Source: Chloroflexota bacterium (GTDB taxonomy: Bacteria; Patescibacteriota; Saccharimonadia; Saccharimonadales; Saccharimonadaceae). From it: a stretch of DNA of 32,764 bases. The stretch covers positions 1 through 32,764 of the forward strand of contig SEAL01000006.1 of the NCBI GenBank assembly GCA_004145215.1, given 5' to 3'. Positions 19,226 through 27,536 of this stretch are shown one piece after another. The position numbers and the translations under genes were made by a program. The notes under the pieces were generated by a model. That model was not told the origin of the DNA. It saw only the letters and a list, made by a program, of their open reading frames with translations, and ran no database searches. How positions within the stretch are numbered: position 1 is the stretch's first letter; each line of letters opens with the position of its first letter.

Positions 19226-21022
19226 ATGCACGATACGACCATTCTTGACCAACATCTTTCTGCTGATGCGGTCACAAATATTACACAGTGGTTGAACCAA
19301 CCTAAATACGCGCAGTACAAGTCCGAACTCGAAATCATGATCAATGATGAGCGCTGGAGTGATCTGGAGGATGCATTCTTCAAAGTTGTCGAATTTGGCA
19401 CCGGCGGACGGCGCGGAACGACAGGTATTGGATCAAATCGAATTAACCGTGTGACGATTGGCGAATCCGCTCAAGCTTTGTGTGAATATGCACTGTCGTT
19501 CGATAAAGATGCATCGAAAAAAGGTATTGTTATCGCTTGTGATACAAGGCTCAGTTCACCAGAACTCAGCCAATATACGGCAAGTGTCTGTGCGGCCGCC
19601 GGGTTTAAAACGTATATATTCGATAGTTTTCGAGCGACACCAGAACTCAGTTTTGCTGTCAGGGAACTAAACTGCGCTGCGGGTATCGTTATCAGTGCTA
19701 GCCACAATCCTCCAGCTGATAATGGATTCAAGGCATATTGGAGCGATGGCGGCCAGCTGGTAGCGCCACACGACAAAGGAGTGCTAGCAAAGGCAGCGCA
19801 AATCGAAGTAATTAATGATCTTGATTATGACACTGCCGTAGCGGAGGGTAAGATAGTGATCATCGGTCACGAGATTGATCAGAAGTATGTTGCCGCTGCA
19901 TCCGCACAAGCTGAAGGTATCGATCGTGATATCGCTATTGTATACTCGCCACTACACGGCGCTGGACAAACAAATGTCTTGCCGGTTTTGCGTGCAGCAG
20001 GGTTTCAGAATATCAGCGAAGTTGCTGACCAAATGACACCAGATGGTCACTTTCCAACGATCGAAAATGGCAAACCGAACCCTGAAGAGCGATCAGCAAA
20101 TGATCGCGCCGTCGCGCAGATGCTAGCCGAAAAAGCCGATATCGCCATTACCAATGACCCAGACGCAGATCGCATAGGTGTCGTTGTCAGGGTAAATAAC
20201 GAACCGTTTTATTTAAACGGTAATCAATCCGCGTCACTTGCAGTTGAATATGCCTTGTCTAAAAAGTCACAAAAAGGCGAATTGACACCTCGTCACTATA
20301 TAGCCAAAACGATTGTGACGACCGACTTGATTAATAGCATCGGTGACGCATATGGCGTAACAACGTACGGTAACTTTTTGGTAGGTTTTAAATATATCGG
20401 AGAACTGATACTGCAAAAGGAAAACACCGATGAGGTGTTCGTTATGGGCGGCGAAGAGAGCTATGGGTTACTGAAAGGTGATTACGCCAGAGACAAAGAC
20501 GGCGCCGCTGGTGCATTGCCCCTTGCGGAATATGCAGCCGAGCTAAAGAAGGACGGGAAGACGTTGCGCGACAAGCTGTTCGAATTGTATGCGCAGCACG
20601 GTTTGTATATCGAACGACTCGATAACGTCGTTAGTCCGGGTGCTGACGGGTTTGAAAGGATGCAGTCAATTATGGCGAGCTTGCGCTCATCGCCGCCTAG
20701 CGAGGTTGCGGGCTATCCTGTCACTGCTTTGCTCGACTATCAAACTTTGACTCGAACAGATACCGGCAATGGTCAGCAGCAAACGATTGACTGTATAAAG
20801 GGTGACGTTGTTGTGCTCGAGTTAGGTGACTCTCGTCGTCGGATTACTATCCGTCCTAGCGGTACAGAACCGAAGATTAAATTTTACGTTCAGTGGTTTG
20901 AAGAAGCGGAATCAGATGATTTAATTGCAATTGATGCGCAATATCAGGTTATCTCGCAACAGCTCGAAGCACTTTCGCGGGAACTAGAAGGAGCGTTATT
21001 CGGCGACACCACTGCGAAGTAG
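19226..21022 (+). CDS. Phosphoglucomutase/phosphomannomutase family protein
   Basis: GTGGRRGTTGIGSNRIN, active Ser ISASHNPPADNGFKAY, NDPDADRIG, GGEESYG, RPSGTEPKIKFY. Confidence 0.94.
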   Translation: MHDTTILDQHLSADAVTNITQWLNQPKYAQYKSELEIMINDERWSDLEDAFFKVVEFGTGGRRGTTGIGSNRINRVTIGESAQALCEYALSFDKDASKKGIVIACDTRLSSPELSQYTASVCAAAGFKTYIFDSFRATPELSFAVRELNCAAGIVISASHNPPADNGFKAYWSDGGQLVAPHDKGVLAKAAQIEVINDLDYDTAVAEGKIVIIGHEIDQKYVAAASAQAEGIDRDIAIVYSPLHGAGQTNVLPVLRAAGFQNISEVADQMTPDGHFPTIENGKPNPEERSANDRAVAQMLAEKADIAITNDPDADRIGVVVRVNNEPFYLNGNQSASLAVEYALSKKSQKGELTPRHYIAKTIVTTDLINSIGDAYGVTTYGNFLVGFKYIGELILQKENTDEVFVMGGEESYGLLKGDYARDKDGAAGALPLAEYAAELKKDGKTLRDKLFELYAQHGLYIERLDNVVSPGADGFERMQSIMASLRSSPPSEVAGYPVTALLDYQTLTRTDTGNGQQQTIDCIKGDVVVLELGDSRRRITIRPSGTEPKIKFYVQWFEEAESDDLIAIDAQYQVISQQLEALSRELEGALFGDTTAK

Positions 21023-21058
21023 CTTTTGTAAATCATAAGGTTATGGTTAAATGGACGC

Positions 21059-21613
21059 ATGAATCGTCACACTCGCGGCTTTACGATAGTAGAGCTACTT
21101 ATCGTTATCGTTGTTATCGGCATACTTGCAGCAATTACCATAGTTACTTTTAGTGGAATACAGTCACGTGCAGAAAACAATAAAACAGTTTCTGCAGTTG
21201 GCGCCTACGCAAAGGCGCTGACTGTATATGCTGCGCTTCCTGAAAATGGACGCTATCCAATTGCAAGCTATCCGTGTCTCGGCCCTAATCCTGCGACACC
21301 CGCTAGGTGCGCAAATATGACAGATTCTACGAATCCTTGTTTTAGTGCAGGAACAACCGTCACTAAAGCTGATTTTGAGATCGAAATGAAAAAAGCGATA
21401 ACGAATATTCCACAACCCAGCAGTCAGTCCATGAACTGTAGTGGAAAAATGTATTCGGGTGCATACTATAACTCAGATGCGGGTACCTATGCAGAAATTA
21501 CCTATTATCTGAAAGGAAACGTGCCGTGTCCATCAATTGGAGGGTTAGGCCAGCCTGGACGCAACCAAGCAAACGACACGACTGTCTGTATTGCGGCGCT
21601 TCCTAGTCTATAG
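21059..21613 (+). CDS. Type IV pilin-like protein (prepilin)
   Basis: Prepilin motif RGFTIVELLIVIVVIGILAAITIVTFSGIQSRAENNK; Cys-containing C-terminal domain. Confidence 0.92.
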   Translation: MNRHTRGFTIVELLIVIVVIGILAAITIVTFSGIQSRAENNKTVSAVGAYAKALTVYAALPENGRYPIASYPCLGPNPATPARCANMTDSTNPCFSAGTTVTKADFEIEMKKAITNIPQPSSQSMNCSGKMYSGAYYNSDAGTYAEITYYLKGNVPCPSIGGLGQPGRNQANDTTVCIAALPSL

Positions 21614-21630
21614 CCTGCTAAAATAGATAT

Positions 21631-23661
21631 ATGCTATTCACAACCTCACTCCAAAAAATTAAAGGGGTTGGACCAAAAACGGTCGAAATGTTTTCGGCGG
21701 CAAATTTGCATACCACTGAAGATTTGATTACCTTTTTGCCGCGGACCCACGAAGATTTTACCGATATTGTATCGATTGCAGACATTACGCCGGGCAAAAA
21801 AACAATCAAAGCGCGCTGCGAAAAAATTGCAACGCGACCGGTACGCCGTGGGCTACGAATTACAACAGCGACTCTCGCTGATGAAACAGGGAAGTTGCAA
21901 GCAGTTTGGTTCAATCAGCCCTACCGTGCAACACAACTGGCTGGTGATGAAGAATTCTATTTTTCGGGTGAGTTCGAATACAACTACAATAAATACCAGT
22001 TGAGTAACCCAAGTGCCGAAAAGGTGAGTGACATGCCCGTTCAAACTGATCGGCTACTGCCGGTGTATCGTCAAGTCAAAGGACTAAAGACGCAATTGGT
22101 TCGCAAGATAATTGCCGAATTAAAGCCACTGATTACGATGATGCCAGAGACACTGCCTGATTGGATCATCAAGCAGCAAAAACTGATGTCGCGAGCTGAT
22201 GCCTATACTAATATTCATTTTCCAAAAACCATCGATGACGTTCAGCGTGCACGAGAGCGTCTGGGCTTTGAAGAGCTATTTCATTTGTTATTAGCGAGTC
22301 AGCTGAACAAGCAAGAGAATGCAAAGCTAGAAGGATGGCATATTCCTTTCGAGCAATCAATCGTTGCTGGGTTTGTCCAAAAGCTACCCTTTGAATTGAC
22401 TGGTGCTCAGCGCCGTGCTGCATGGCAGCTGATTCAGGATTTTGAACGCAAAGTCCCTATGAATCGTATGTTGCAGGGTGATGTCGGGTCCGGCAAAACG
22501 GTTGTTGCTGGGTTAGCAGCGCGCCAGGCGTGCTACCACGGCTTTCAAACTGCGCTCATGGCACCAACTGAAATACTTGCATCGCAGCATGCGGAAACGC
22601 TTTCAAAGCTACTGCAGCCGTTTGGTGTGTCGGTCGGATTATTAACCGGTAGCGTCAAGGGCCAGGCGCGCGGTGTACTGTACGATCAGATCGCAAAAGG
22701 ATCTGTCGATGTTGTTGTTGGAACGCATGCACTGATTCAGGAAAAAGTCCAATTCCATAAATTAGGGTTCGTGGTTATTGACGAACAGCACAGATTCGGT
22801 GTACAGCAGCGTCAAGAGTTATTGAAGAAGTCAGAACATATGCCGCACTTGCTGGCTATGACGGCAACGCCAATCCCGCGAAGCCTCGCGTTAACTGTCT
22901 ATGGTGAACTTGATGTCAGTGTACTAAACGAACTTCCAAAGGGTCGCAAGCCAATCGCAACAAAACTTTGGTCACCAAACAGCCGTGCGCAGCTTTACGA
23001 AAAAGTCGACGAACAAATAAAGCAAGGCCGCCAAGCCTACGTCATTTGTAGCTTGATCGATGATAATCCCGATAACGATATTAAAAGTGTCGAATCGGAA
23101 TACAACAAGCTTCGTAATTCGGTATTCAAGCACCGAAAAATTGGCTTGCTCCATGGAAAAATGAAGTCCGAAGAAAAAGACGCGGTCATGACGTTATTTT
23201 CTAGCGGTGAGCTGGATATATTGGTCAGTACTACTGTTGTCGAGGTCGGAGTCGATGTACCAAACTCGACGATTATGATCATCGAGAACGCCGATAGATT
23301 CGGCCTGAGCCAGCTACATCAGCTACGTGGTCGTGTTGGACGCAGTGTTCATCAGAGCTATTGTTATTTGGTAATGAGCGATAGCAGCAAGCCGTCAGAG
23401 CGTCTGAAGGAAATCGAGAAATCGAATGACGGGTTTTATCTAGCTGAAGTCGATCTGCGATTACGTGGTCCGGGAGAGATATATGGTAGATCGCAGCATG
23501 GTGCGTTGAATCTAGAAGTTGCATCTTTGGCGGATACACAATTGATTGCACGCGCGCAACAATCGGCCCGCAAGTTCGCAGAAGACCCTGAAAATTTGAT
23601 ACAATACAAACAGTTAGCCATGCAGGTGCAGAAATATCAGCGCCTGACAACGCTCAATTAA
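21631..23661 (+). CDS. recG: ATP-dependent DNA helicase RecG
   Basis: Wedge/OB region; LQGDVGSGKTVVAGLAA, VIDEQHRFGVQQR, MTATPIPRSLALTVYG, LRGRVGRSVHQSYCYL. Confidence 0.96.
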   Translation: MLFTTSLQKIKGVGPKTVEMFSAANLHTTEDLITFLPRTHEDFTDIVSIADITPGKKTIKARCEKIATRPVRRGLRITTATLADETGKLQAVWFNQPYRATQLAGDEEFYFSGEFEYNYNKYQLSNPSAEKVSDMPVQTDRLLPVYRQVKGLKTQLVRKIIAELKPLITMMPETLPDWIIKQQKLMSRADAYTNIHFPKTIDDVQRARERLGFEELFHLLLASQLNKQENAKLEGWHIPFEQSIVAGFVQKLPFELTGAQRRAAWQLIQDFERKVPMNRMLQGDVGSGKTVVAGLAARQACYHGFQTALMAPTEILASQHAETLSKLLQPFGVSVGLLTGSVKGQARGVLYDQIAKGSVDVVVGTHALIQEKVQFHKLGFVVIDEQHRFGVQQRQELLKKSEHMPHLLAMTATPIPRSLALTVYGELDVSVLNELPKGRKPIATKLWSPNSRAQLYEKVDEQIKQGRQAYVICSLIDDNPDNDIKSVESEYNKLRNSVFKHRKIGLLHGKMKSEEKDAVMTLFSSGELDILVSTTVVEVGVDVPNSTIMIIENADRFGLSQLHQLRGRVGRSVHQSYCYLVMSDSSKPSERLKEIEKSNDGFYLAEVDLRLRGPGEIYGRSQHGALNLEVASLADTQLIARAQQSARKFAEDPENLIQYKQLAMQVQKYQRLTTLN

Positions 23662-23704
23662 CGTAAAAAATAACAAGGAAGCCTGCGGCCAGAGAAATTC
23701 AACT

Positions 23705-24532
23705 ATGTATTCTGGTACTACATTTCGTGTCAAATCAGGGCGCCTTCTGGGAGTCCATCAAAAAATCGACCGCGTCGCTCGGCGTAATTTGGCGTTGCAT
23801 TTGTCAAAACGGACAACTTTTCCAAAAGAAGCGCAGATTATTCATTTTGAAGGTTTGAATGGTCCTGACGGTATTAAGCGAAAGAGTCCGGGTAAAGACG
23901 AGCCGTGGCATTACGTTGATCCAAAAGATCCCACTGACCATGATTTGCGGGATATGATCAGTGACCACCTTCACAACCTCACGAAGGCGCTCGTTGACGA
24001 TGATCACGAGCGAGCTGCATTCGAGGCTGCATGGATGGCGCATGCTATCACGGATGGTCTGACACCAGCACATCACTATCCGCTCGAAGAAAAGCTCGAA
24101 GAGCTTCGCGACGGCAAAGGTCTGGAAACCCGGTCAAGCGCAAAGGATAAATTAATACTTCCAGGCAAAACACGCCGGCAGCAACTGCGTAACAACTGGG
24201 AATTCTGGGGCGCAAAGGGAATTATGACGACTCATTTGGCATTTGAACTCGGCGTAGCAACGACGATTGCTGGGCAGCGGCTGCCGGATACGATGCCCGA
24301 TGGGAACGAACTAGTGCGTGTAAAAGAAGAAGGTTTTTTGGTTCTGTTCGATGAAGCCGTCCAACGTATTGCTGCGCTAGAATTATATGAAGAATTCCAT
24401 CGCTTTGGATGGACGCGTCGACTAGCGCGCGATACTAAAACGCTGCTACTACCGGAAATCATGAGGATGGTGTGTCTAGCATGGTACGACAGTGCGATGC
24501 AGGCAAAAAAGAAGCGAGCCCAAAAGCACTAA
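23705..24532 (+). CDS. Conserved hypothetical protein, possibly with a zinc-dependent phospholipase C/S1-P1-like His-rich helical fold
   Basis: HQKIDRVAR, PWHYVDPKDP, DHLHNL, AAWMAHAITDGLTPAHHYP spaced His/Asp motifs; fold call is tentative. Confidence 0.5.
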   Translation: MYSGTTFRVKSGRLLGVHQKIDRVARRNLALHLSKRTTFPKEAQIIHFEGLNGPDGIKRKSPGKDEPWHYVDPKDPTDHDLRDMISDHLHNLTKALVDDDHERAAFEAAWMAHAITDGLTPAHHYPLEEKLEELRDGKGLETRSSAKDKLILPGKTRRQQLRNNWEFWGAKGIMTTHLAFELGVATTIAGQRLPDTMPDGNELVRVKEEGFLVLFDEAVQRIAALELYEEFHRFGWTRRLARDTKTLLLPEIMRMVCLAWYDSAMQAKKKRAQKH

Positions 24533-25074
24533 TGAACATTCGCGTCATATCGGGACTATACGGTGGCCGAAAAATCACTGCACCCGCCGGAACAACAACG
24601 CATCCGATGGGTGAACGTGTTCGGAACGCCATGTTCAACATTGTATCCGAAGAAATCAGGGGCGCACAGGTGCTTGATGCATTTGCTGGATCGGGCGCGA
24701 TTGGAATCGAAGCGTTAAGTAGAGGCGCTGCTGATGTGGTATTCATTGAGCGGGACAGGTCAGCTCAAAAAGCCATATTAGATAATATTACAACATTATC
24801 CATTGCGGACAGCGCCAAGTTGGCGCGTTCATCTGTCGCTACGTGGGTAGCGGCGCACGACGACCAAAAATTTGACATTATTTTCGCCGATCCACCCTAT
24901 GATGATCTACAGTTTTCCACAGTCGAGCAATTGTTGGGGCTTTTAAAACCTGGCGCGCTTATGGTATTATCACAACCAGGTAGAAGTGAGGTTCTGACCA
25001 AACCAGGAGTTGTTGTGGTGGACAATCGTAGTTATGGTACCGCGAATCTCACTTTTTACCGCCGAGTAGAATAA
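24532..25074 (+). CDS. rsmD: 16S rRNA (guanine966-N2)-methyltransferase RsmD family
   Basis: MNIRVISGLYGGRKITAPAGTTTHPMGERVRNAMFNIVSE, LDAFAGSGAIGIEALSRGA, FADPPYDD; ATG overlaps upstream stop (TAATG). Confidence 0.92.
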   Translation: MNIRVISGLYGGRKITAPAGTTTHPMGERVRNAMFNIVSEEIRGAQVLDAFAGSGAIGIEALSRGAADVVFIERDRSAQKAILDNITTLSIADSAKLARSSVATWVAAHDDQKFDIIFADPPYDDLQFSTVEQLLGLLKPGALMVLSQPGRSEVLTKPGVVVVDNRSYGTANLTFYRRVE

Positions 25075-25099
25075 ACTCGACAATCTGTAGAACTTATCC

Positions 25100-25123
25100 C
25101 CGACGAGCAATCGTCGGTTTTTT
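25100..25123 (+). terminator. Intrinsic terminator after rsmD
   Basis: CCGACGA-gcaa-TCGTCGG-TTTTTT. Confidence 0.92.
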
Positions 25124-25141
25124 ATTTATTAAAATCAGCAC

Positions 25142-25163
25142 CGCTAATAGATAGCGTTTTTTT
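25142..25163 (+). terminator. Second intrinsic terminator in tandem
   Basis: CGCTA-ataga-TAGCG-TTTTTTT. Confidence 0.8.
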
Positions 25164-25164
25164 G

Positions 25165-25640
25165 ATTACCCTTTGGGTCTATCAAGTTACAAGATGATAG
25201 ATCCATCAGTCACCAAATCGAATTGTGAACGTGAGCCAAATATTTTTATAGGGCTTTCACCAATAACTAACAGAAGTGACCACATTAACAATTAGAATCA
25301 CTACCAACATTCTGGGTGAAACCAGTGTAGTTGGACGGCTGAAGTACCATGTAGGCCTAGATAAGCGATAGCGGTAGTGAGGATACACATCATCGAATAT
25401 ATGGTGCTGGACAGGCAATCCAGAGTCCTCGACCTGAAACGTTGCAGGCAACAAAAGCAAAGTAAGACGGCGGTAAAGGTTTGTCACGGGAGTTAGATGA
25501 CCCACCCTGATAAAAAAACGGGCGAAACGAGAGGGGCAGGTTCGATTCCTGCACGAAGTTGGCGACACGATAATGATGTCCAGCACCATATATTCGATCA
25601 TTAAGCGTAGTAGTGCTGGTAGTAAGGCGGATTGGAGTCG
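25165..25640 (+). ncRNA. Candidate large structured non-coding RNA at the element boundary, class unknown
   Basis: No supportable ORF; hairpins at 25175-25204 and 25298-25380 (TCACTACC/GGTAGTGA), perfect 22-bp stem 25392-25413/25577-25598, T-arm-like hairpin 25536-25552 GCAGG-TTCGATT-CCTGC. Confidence 0.45.
25392..25598. repeat. Perfect 22-bp inverted repeat enclosing 163 nt
   Basis: ATCGAATATATGGTGCTGGACA (25392-25413) and TGTCCAGCACCATATATTCGAT (25577-25598). Confidence 0.95.
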
Positions 25641-25643
25641 GAT

Positions 25644-25838
25644 ATGACAGTATCAAAAGCAACCGCATCATTAACACCAATGAGACTACACAAAACCGAT
25701 GAAGGCTATATTGTCATCGGTGCACAACTCAATGACGAAGAAGTAGAGTGGGTACAACTCACAAAAGCTTACGCCCATAGTACAAGCGCTTTTGCTGCAC
25801 TTGGACGTTTGTATCAAAAAGAACTTCTAGAAAAGTAA
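25644..25838 (+). CDS. Small hypothetical phage/mobile-element protein
   Basis: ATG with GGAG upstream; MTVSKATASLTPMRLHKTDEGYIVIGAQLNDEEVEWVQLTKAYAHSTSAFAALGRLYQKELLEK. Confidence 0.6.
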   Translation: MTVSKATASLTPMRLHKTDEGYIVIGAQLNDEEVEWVQLTKAYAHSTSAFAALGRLYQKELLEK

Positions 25839-25897
25839 TATATAAGATTGCTTTGCTACTAGCACCATACGCTTAATAAACAAACAAATCAATCAAC

Positions 25898-25953
25898 CGT
25901 CGTAACGGTGGGTCAGGGTAAACCAACGATAGCCGTTACCCACCCTTACGGCG
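25898..25953 (+). promoter_or_regulatory. Structured 5' leader hairpin upstream of the early gene run
   Basis: 16-bp stem CGTCGTAACGGTGGGT/ACCCACCCTTACGGCG with one mismatch and one G-U, plus competing internal pairings; followed by SD aaggag and ATG at 25980. Confidence 0.6.
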
Positions 25954-25979
25954 ATTGAACCCAATAAGGAGAATGTAAA

Positions 25980-26288
25980 ATGTTACAAGAATTTCACACA
26001 ATAATTAAACCATTAAATAATGATCTGGCAAAGATGTTAAACATGCAAGACGACTACACAGTCATTCCAGTAAAGGTAACGTTCAAAAGCGGTACTACGC
26101 AAGTCATCGAGGACGGCCTGGTATCAGAATGTGACCATAAAGGTGCAGACCTTGGAGATGTCGAACTATCGAGCCTCCACTACAATCCAATCACTGAATC
26201 TGTCGAAGAGTATGACGTCACACGACGCGGACTAGTCTGTGATCAATGTCCGGCTTGGCAGGATGAATCAGGAGAGTGGTATGAATAA
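25980..26288 (+). CDS. Hypothetical phage protein
   Basis: ORF with SD aataaggag upstream; first gene of overlapping same-strand run. Confidence 0.65.
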   Translation: MLQEFHTIIKPLNNDLAKMLNMQDDYTVIPVKVTFKSGTTQVIEDGLVSECDHKGADLGDVELSSLHYNPITESVEEYDVTRRGLVCDQCPAWQDESGEWYE

Positions 26289-26424
26289 GCAATCACAGGA
26301 ACAATTCAAGCTATCGGTCGTAGAAGCATGTTTAGCTCAGGTAAAACTAGCTGACGATAAATACGACGCTATCAAGATTTTAGAGAGCTGGGCGAAAGCT
26401 ATTAAGGAGGATGCTCATGAATAG
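26281..26424 (+). CDS. Small hypothetical phage protein
   Basis: MNKQSQEQFKLSVVEACLAQVKLADDKYDAIKILESWAKAIKEDAHE; overlaps neighbours. Confidence 0.55.
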   Translation: MNKQSQEQFKLSVVEACLAQVKLADDKYDAIKILESWAKAIKEDAHE

Positions 26425-26911
26425 TATCAAGTTCGGCGACAAAGACTATGCACTAGTGCCGGCACGATTGAAGAAGTTTCGCGAAGCAAACGTAAGAGCG
26501 TCTGTTGAAACAGAACCATCATATAACGCAGATGGCTCGATAACTTTCAAAGCAACTATTACACAAGATCGTGCTAACGAATACTCAGCAATGGCAACCG
26601 GAACAGCTCGCTATACCGAAGCAGAGCTTAAAAAGCCAAAAGCTTTCGAAAAGCTAGAAACTATATCTGTTGGTCGCGCTCTAGCCAATATGGGCTACCT
26701 CAACGACGGACAGATCGCTACCACAGAAGAGATGCAAGAGTTCGAGGATTATCAGCTTAACAAAGTTGAACAAGCTCTACGAGACATTTCAAAGGCGGAA
26801 AAGCGCGGTGACTTTGAATCAATAATTTCAAAGTTGAACGCTGAGCAGCAGCTACAAATCGCCCCGAAAGTAAAAGAAAGAATGAGGGAGATAGCTAATG
26901 CAGCCAAATAG
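26417..26911 (+). CDS. Putative single-strand annealing/ssDNA-binding recombination protein
   Basis: KKPKAFEKLETISVGRALANMGYLNDGQIATTEEMQEFE resembles the SxGRALA...GYxxDGxIAT/SxEEM motif of phage SSAP-type proteins; directly precedes YqaJ nuclease; SD aaggagg. Confidence 0.5.
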   Translation: MNSIKFGDKDYALVPARLKKFREANVRASVETEPSYNADGSITFKATITQDRANEYSAMATGTARYTEAELKKPKAFEKLETISVGRALANMGYLNDGQIATTEEMQEFEDYQLNKVEQALRDISKAEKRGDFESIISKLNAEQQLQIAPKVKERMREIANAAK

Positions 26912-27536
26912 TTTAACTGACGATCAACGTACAGACGAATGGTTCAAGGCGCGACTAGGCAAAGCAACAGCAAGCCGATTCAAAGACATCATGATAACTA
27001 TTAAATCTGGTGAAGCTGCTGGTCGTAAGAACTATCGCGCAGAGCTAGTTGCAGAGCGTCTAACTGGTACTAAAGAAGAAACATGGACATCTGCAGCAAT
27101 GCAATGGGGTATCGACAACGAGCCTCTAGCGGCGTTGCGTTACGAGCTGCTGTCCGGCAACGAAGTGCAAGAGTGCGGCTTTTACGCTCACCAATCACTT
27201 CAAGCCGGGGCAAGTCCTGACGGTCTAGTTGGCGACGATGGATTGATTGAGATCAAATGTCCTAATACGGCAACTCACATCGATACGTTAAAACGACAAG
27301 ACATCCCATACCAGTACTACTGGCAGGTAATGGGACAACTCTGGATAACGGGGCGAAAATGGTGTGACTTCATATCATTCGACCCACGTATGCCAGAGAA
27401 CGCACAGATATTCATCACTAGAATTGAACGTGACGAATCAAAGATCAAGCAATTAGAAGAACAAGTGACTACATTCCTCCGCGAAGTAGCTCACGATGAA
27501 CAATTTATCAAATCATATGAAAGGGCATCACTATGA
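26898..27536 (+). CDS. YqaJ-family (lambda exonuclease-like) viral recombinase
   Basis: RTDEWFKARLGKATASRFKDIM, AMQWGIDNEPLAALRYE, ASPDGLVGDDGLIEIKCPN, YYWQVMGQLWITGRKWCDFISFDPR. Confidence 0.92.
   Translation: MQPNSLTDDQRTDEWFKARLGKATASRFKDIMITIKSGEAAGRKNYRAELVAERLTGTKEETWTSAAMQWGIDNEPLAALRYELLSGNEVQECGFYAHQSLQAGASPDGLVGDDGLIEIKCPNTATHIDTLKRQDIPYQYYWQVMGQLWITGRKWCDFISFDPRMPENAQIFITRIERDESKIKQLEEQVTTFLREVAHDEQFIKSYERASL

Noticed and set aside
25488-25562. Complete tRNA gene ending at the T-arm-like hairpin
   Set aside because: No pairing acceptor stem for acgaagt, no convincing D or anticodon arm at the right distance, no CCA.
25413-25577. tmRNA or group I intron core
   Set aside because: No tmRNA 5' GGGG..GATTTTGGCTTCGACG-like end or tag ORF ending in AA; no recognisable group I P7 sequence by eye. 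A covariance search is still needed.
25257-25680. Minus-strand ORFs over the ncRNA candidate (25257-25601, 25390-25680)
   Set aside because: No recognisable domain, overlapping each other, composition unlike real proteins, and the region is explained better by RNA helices.
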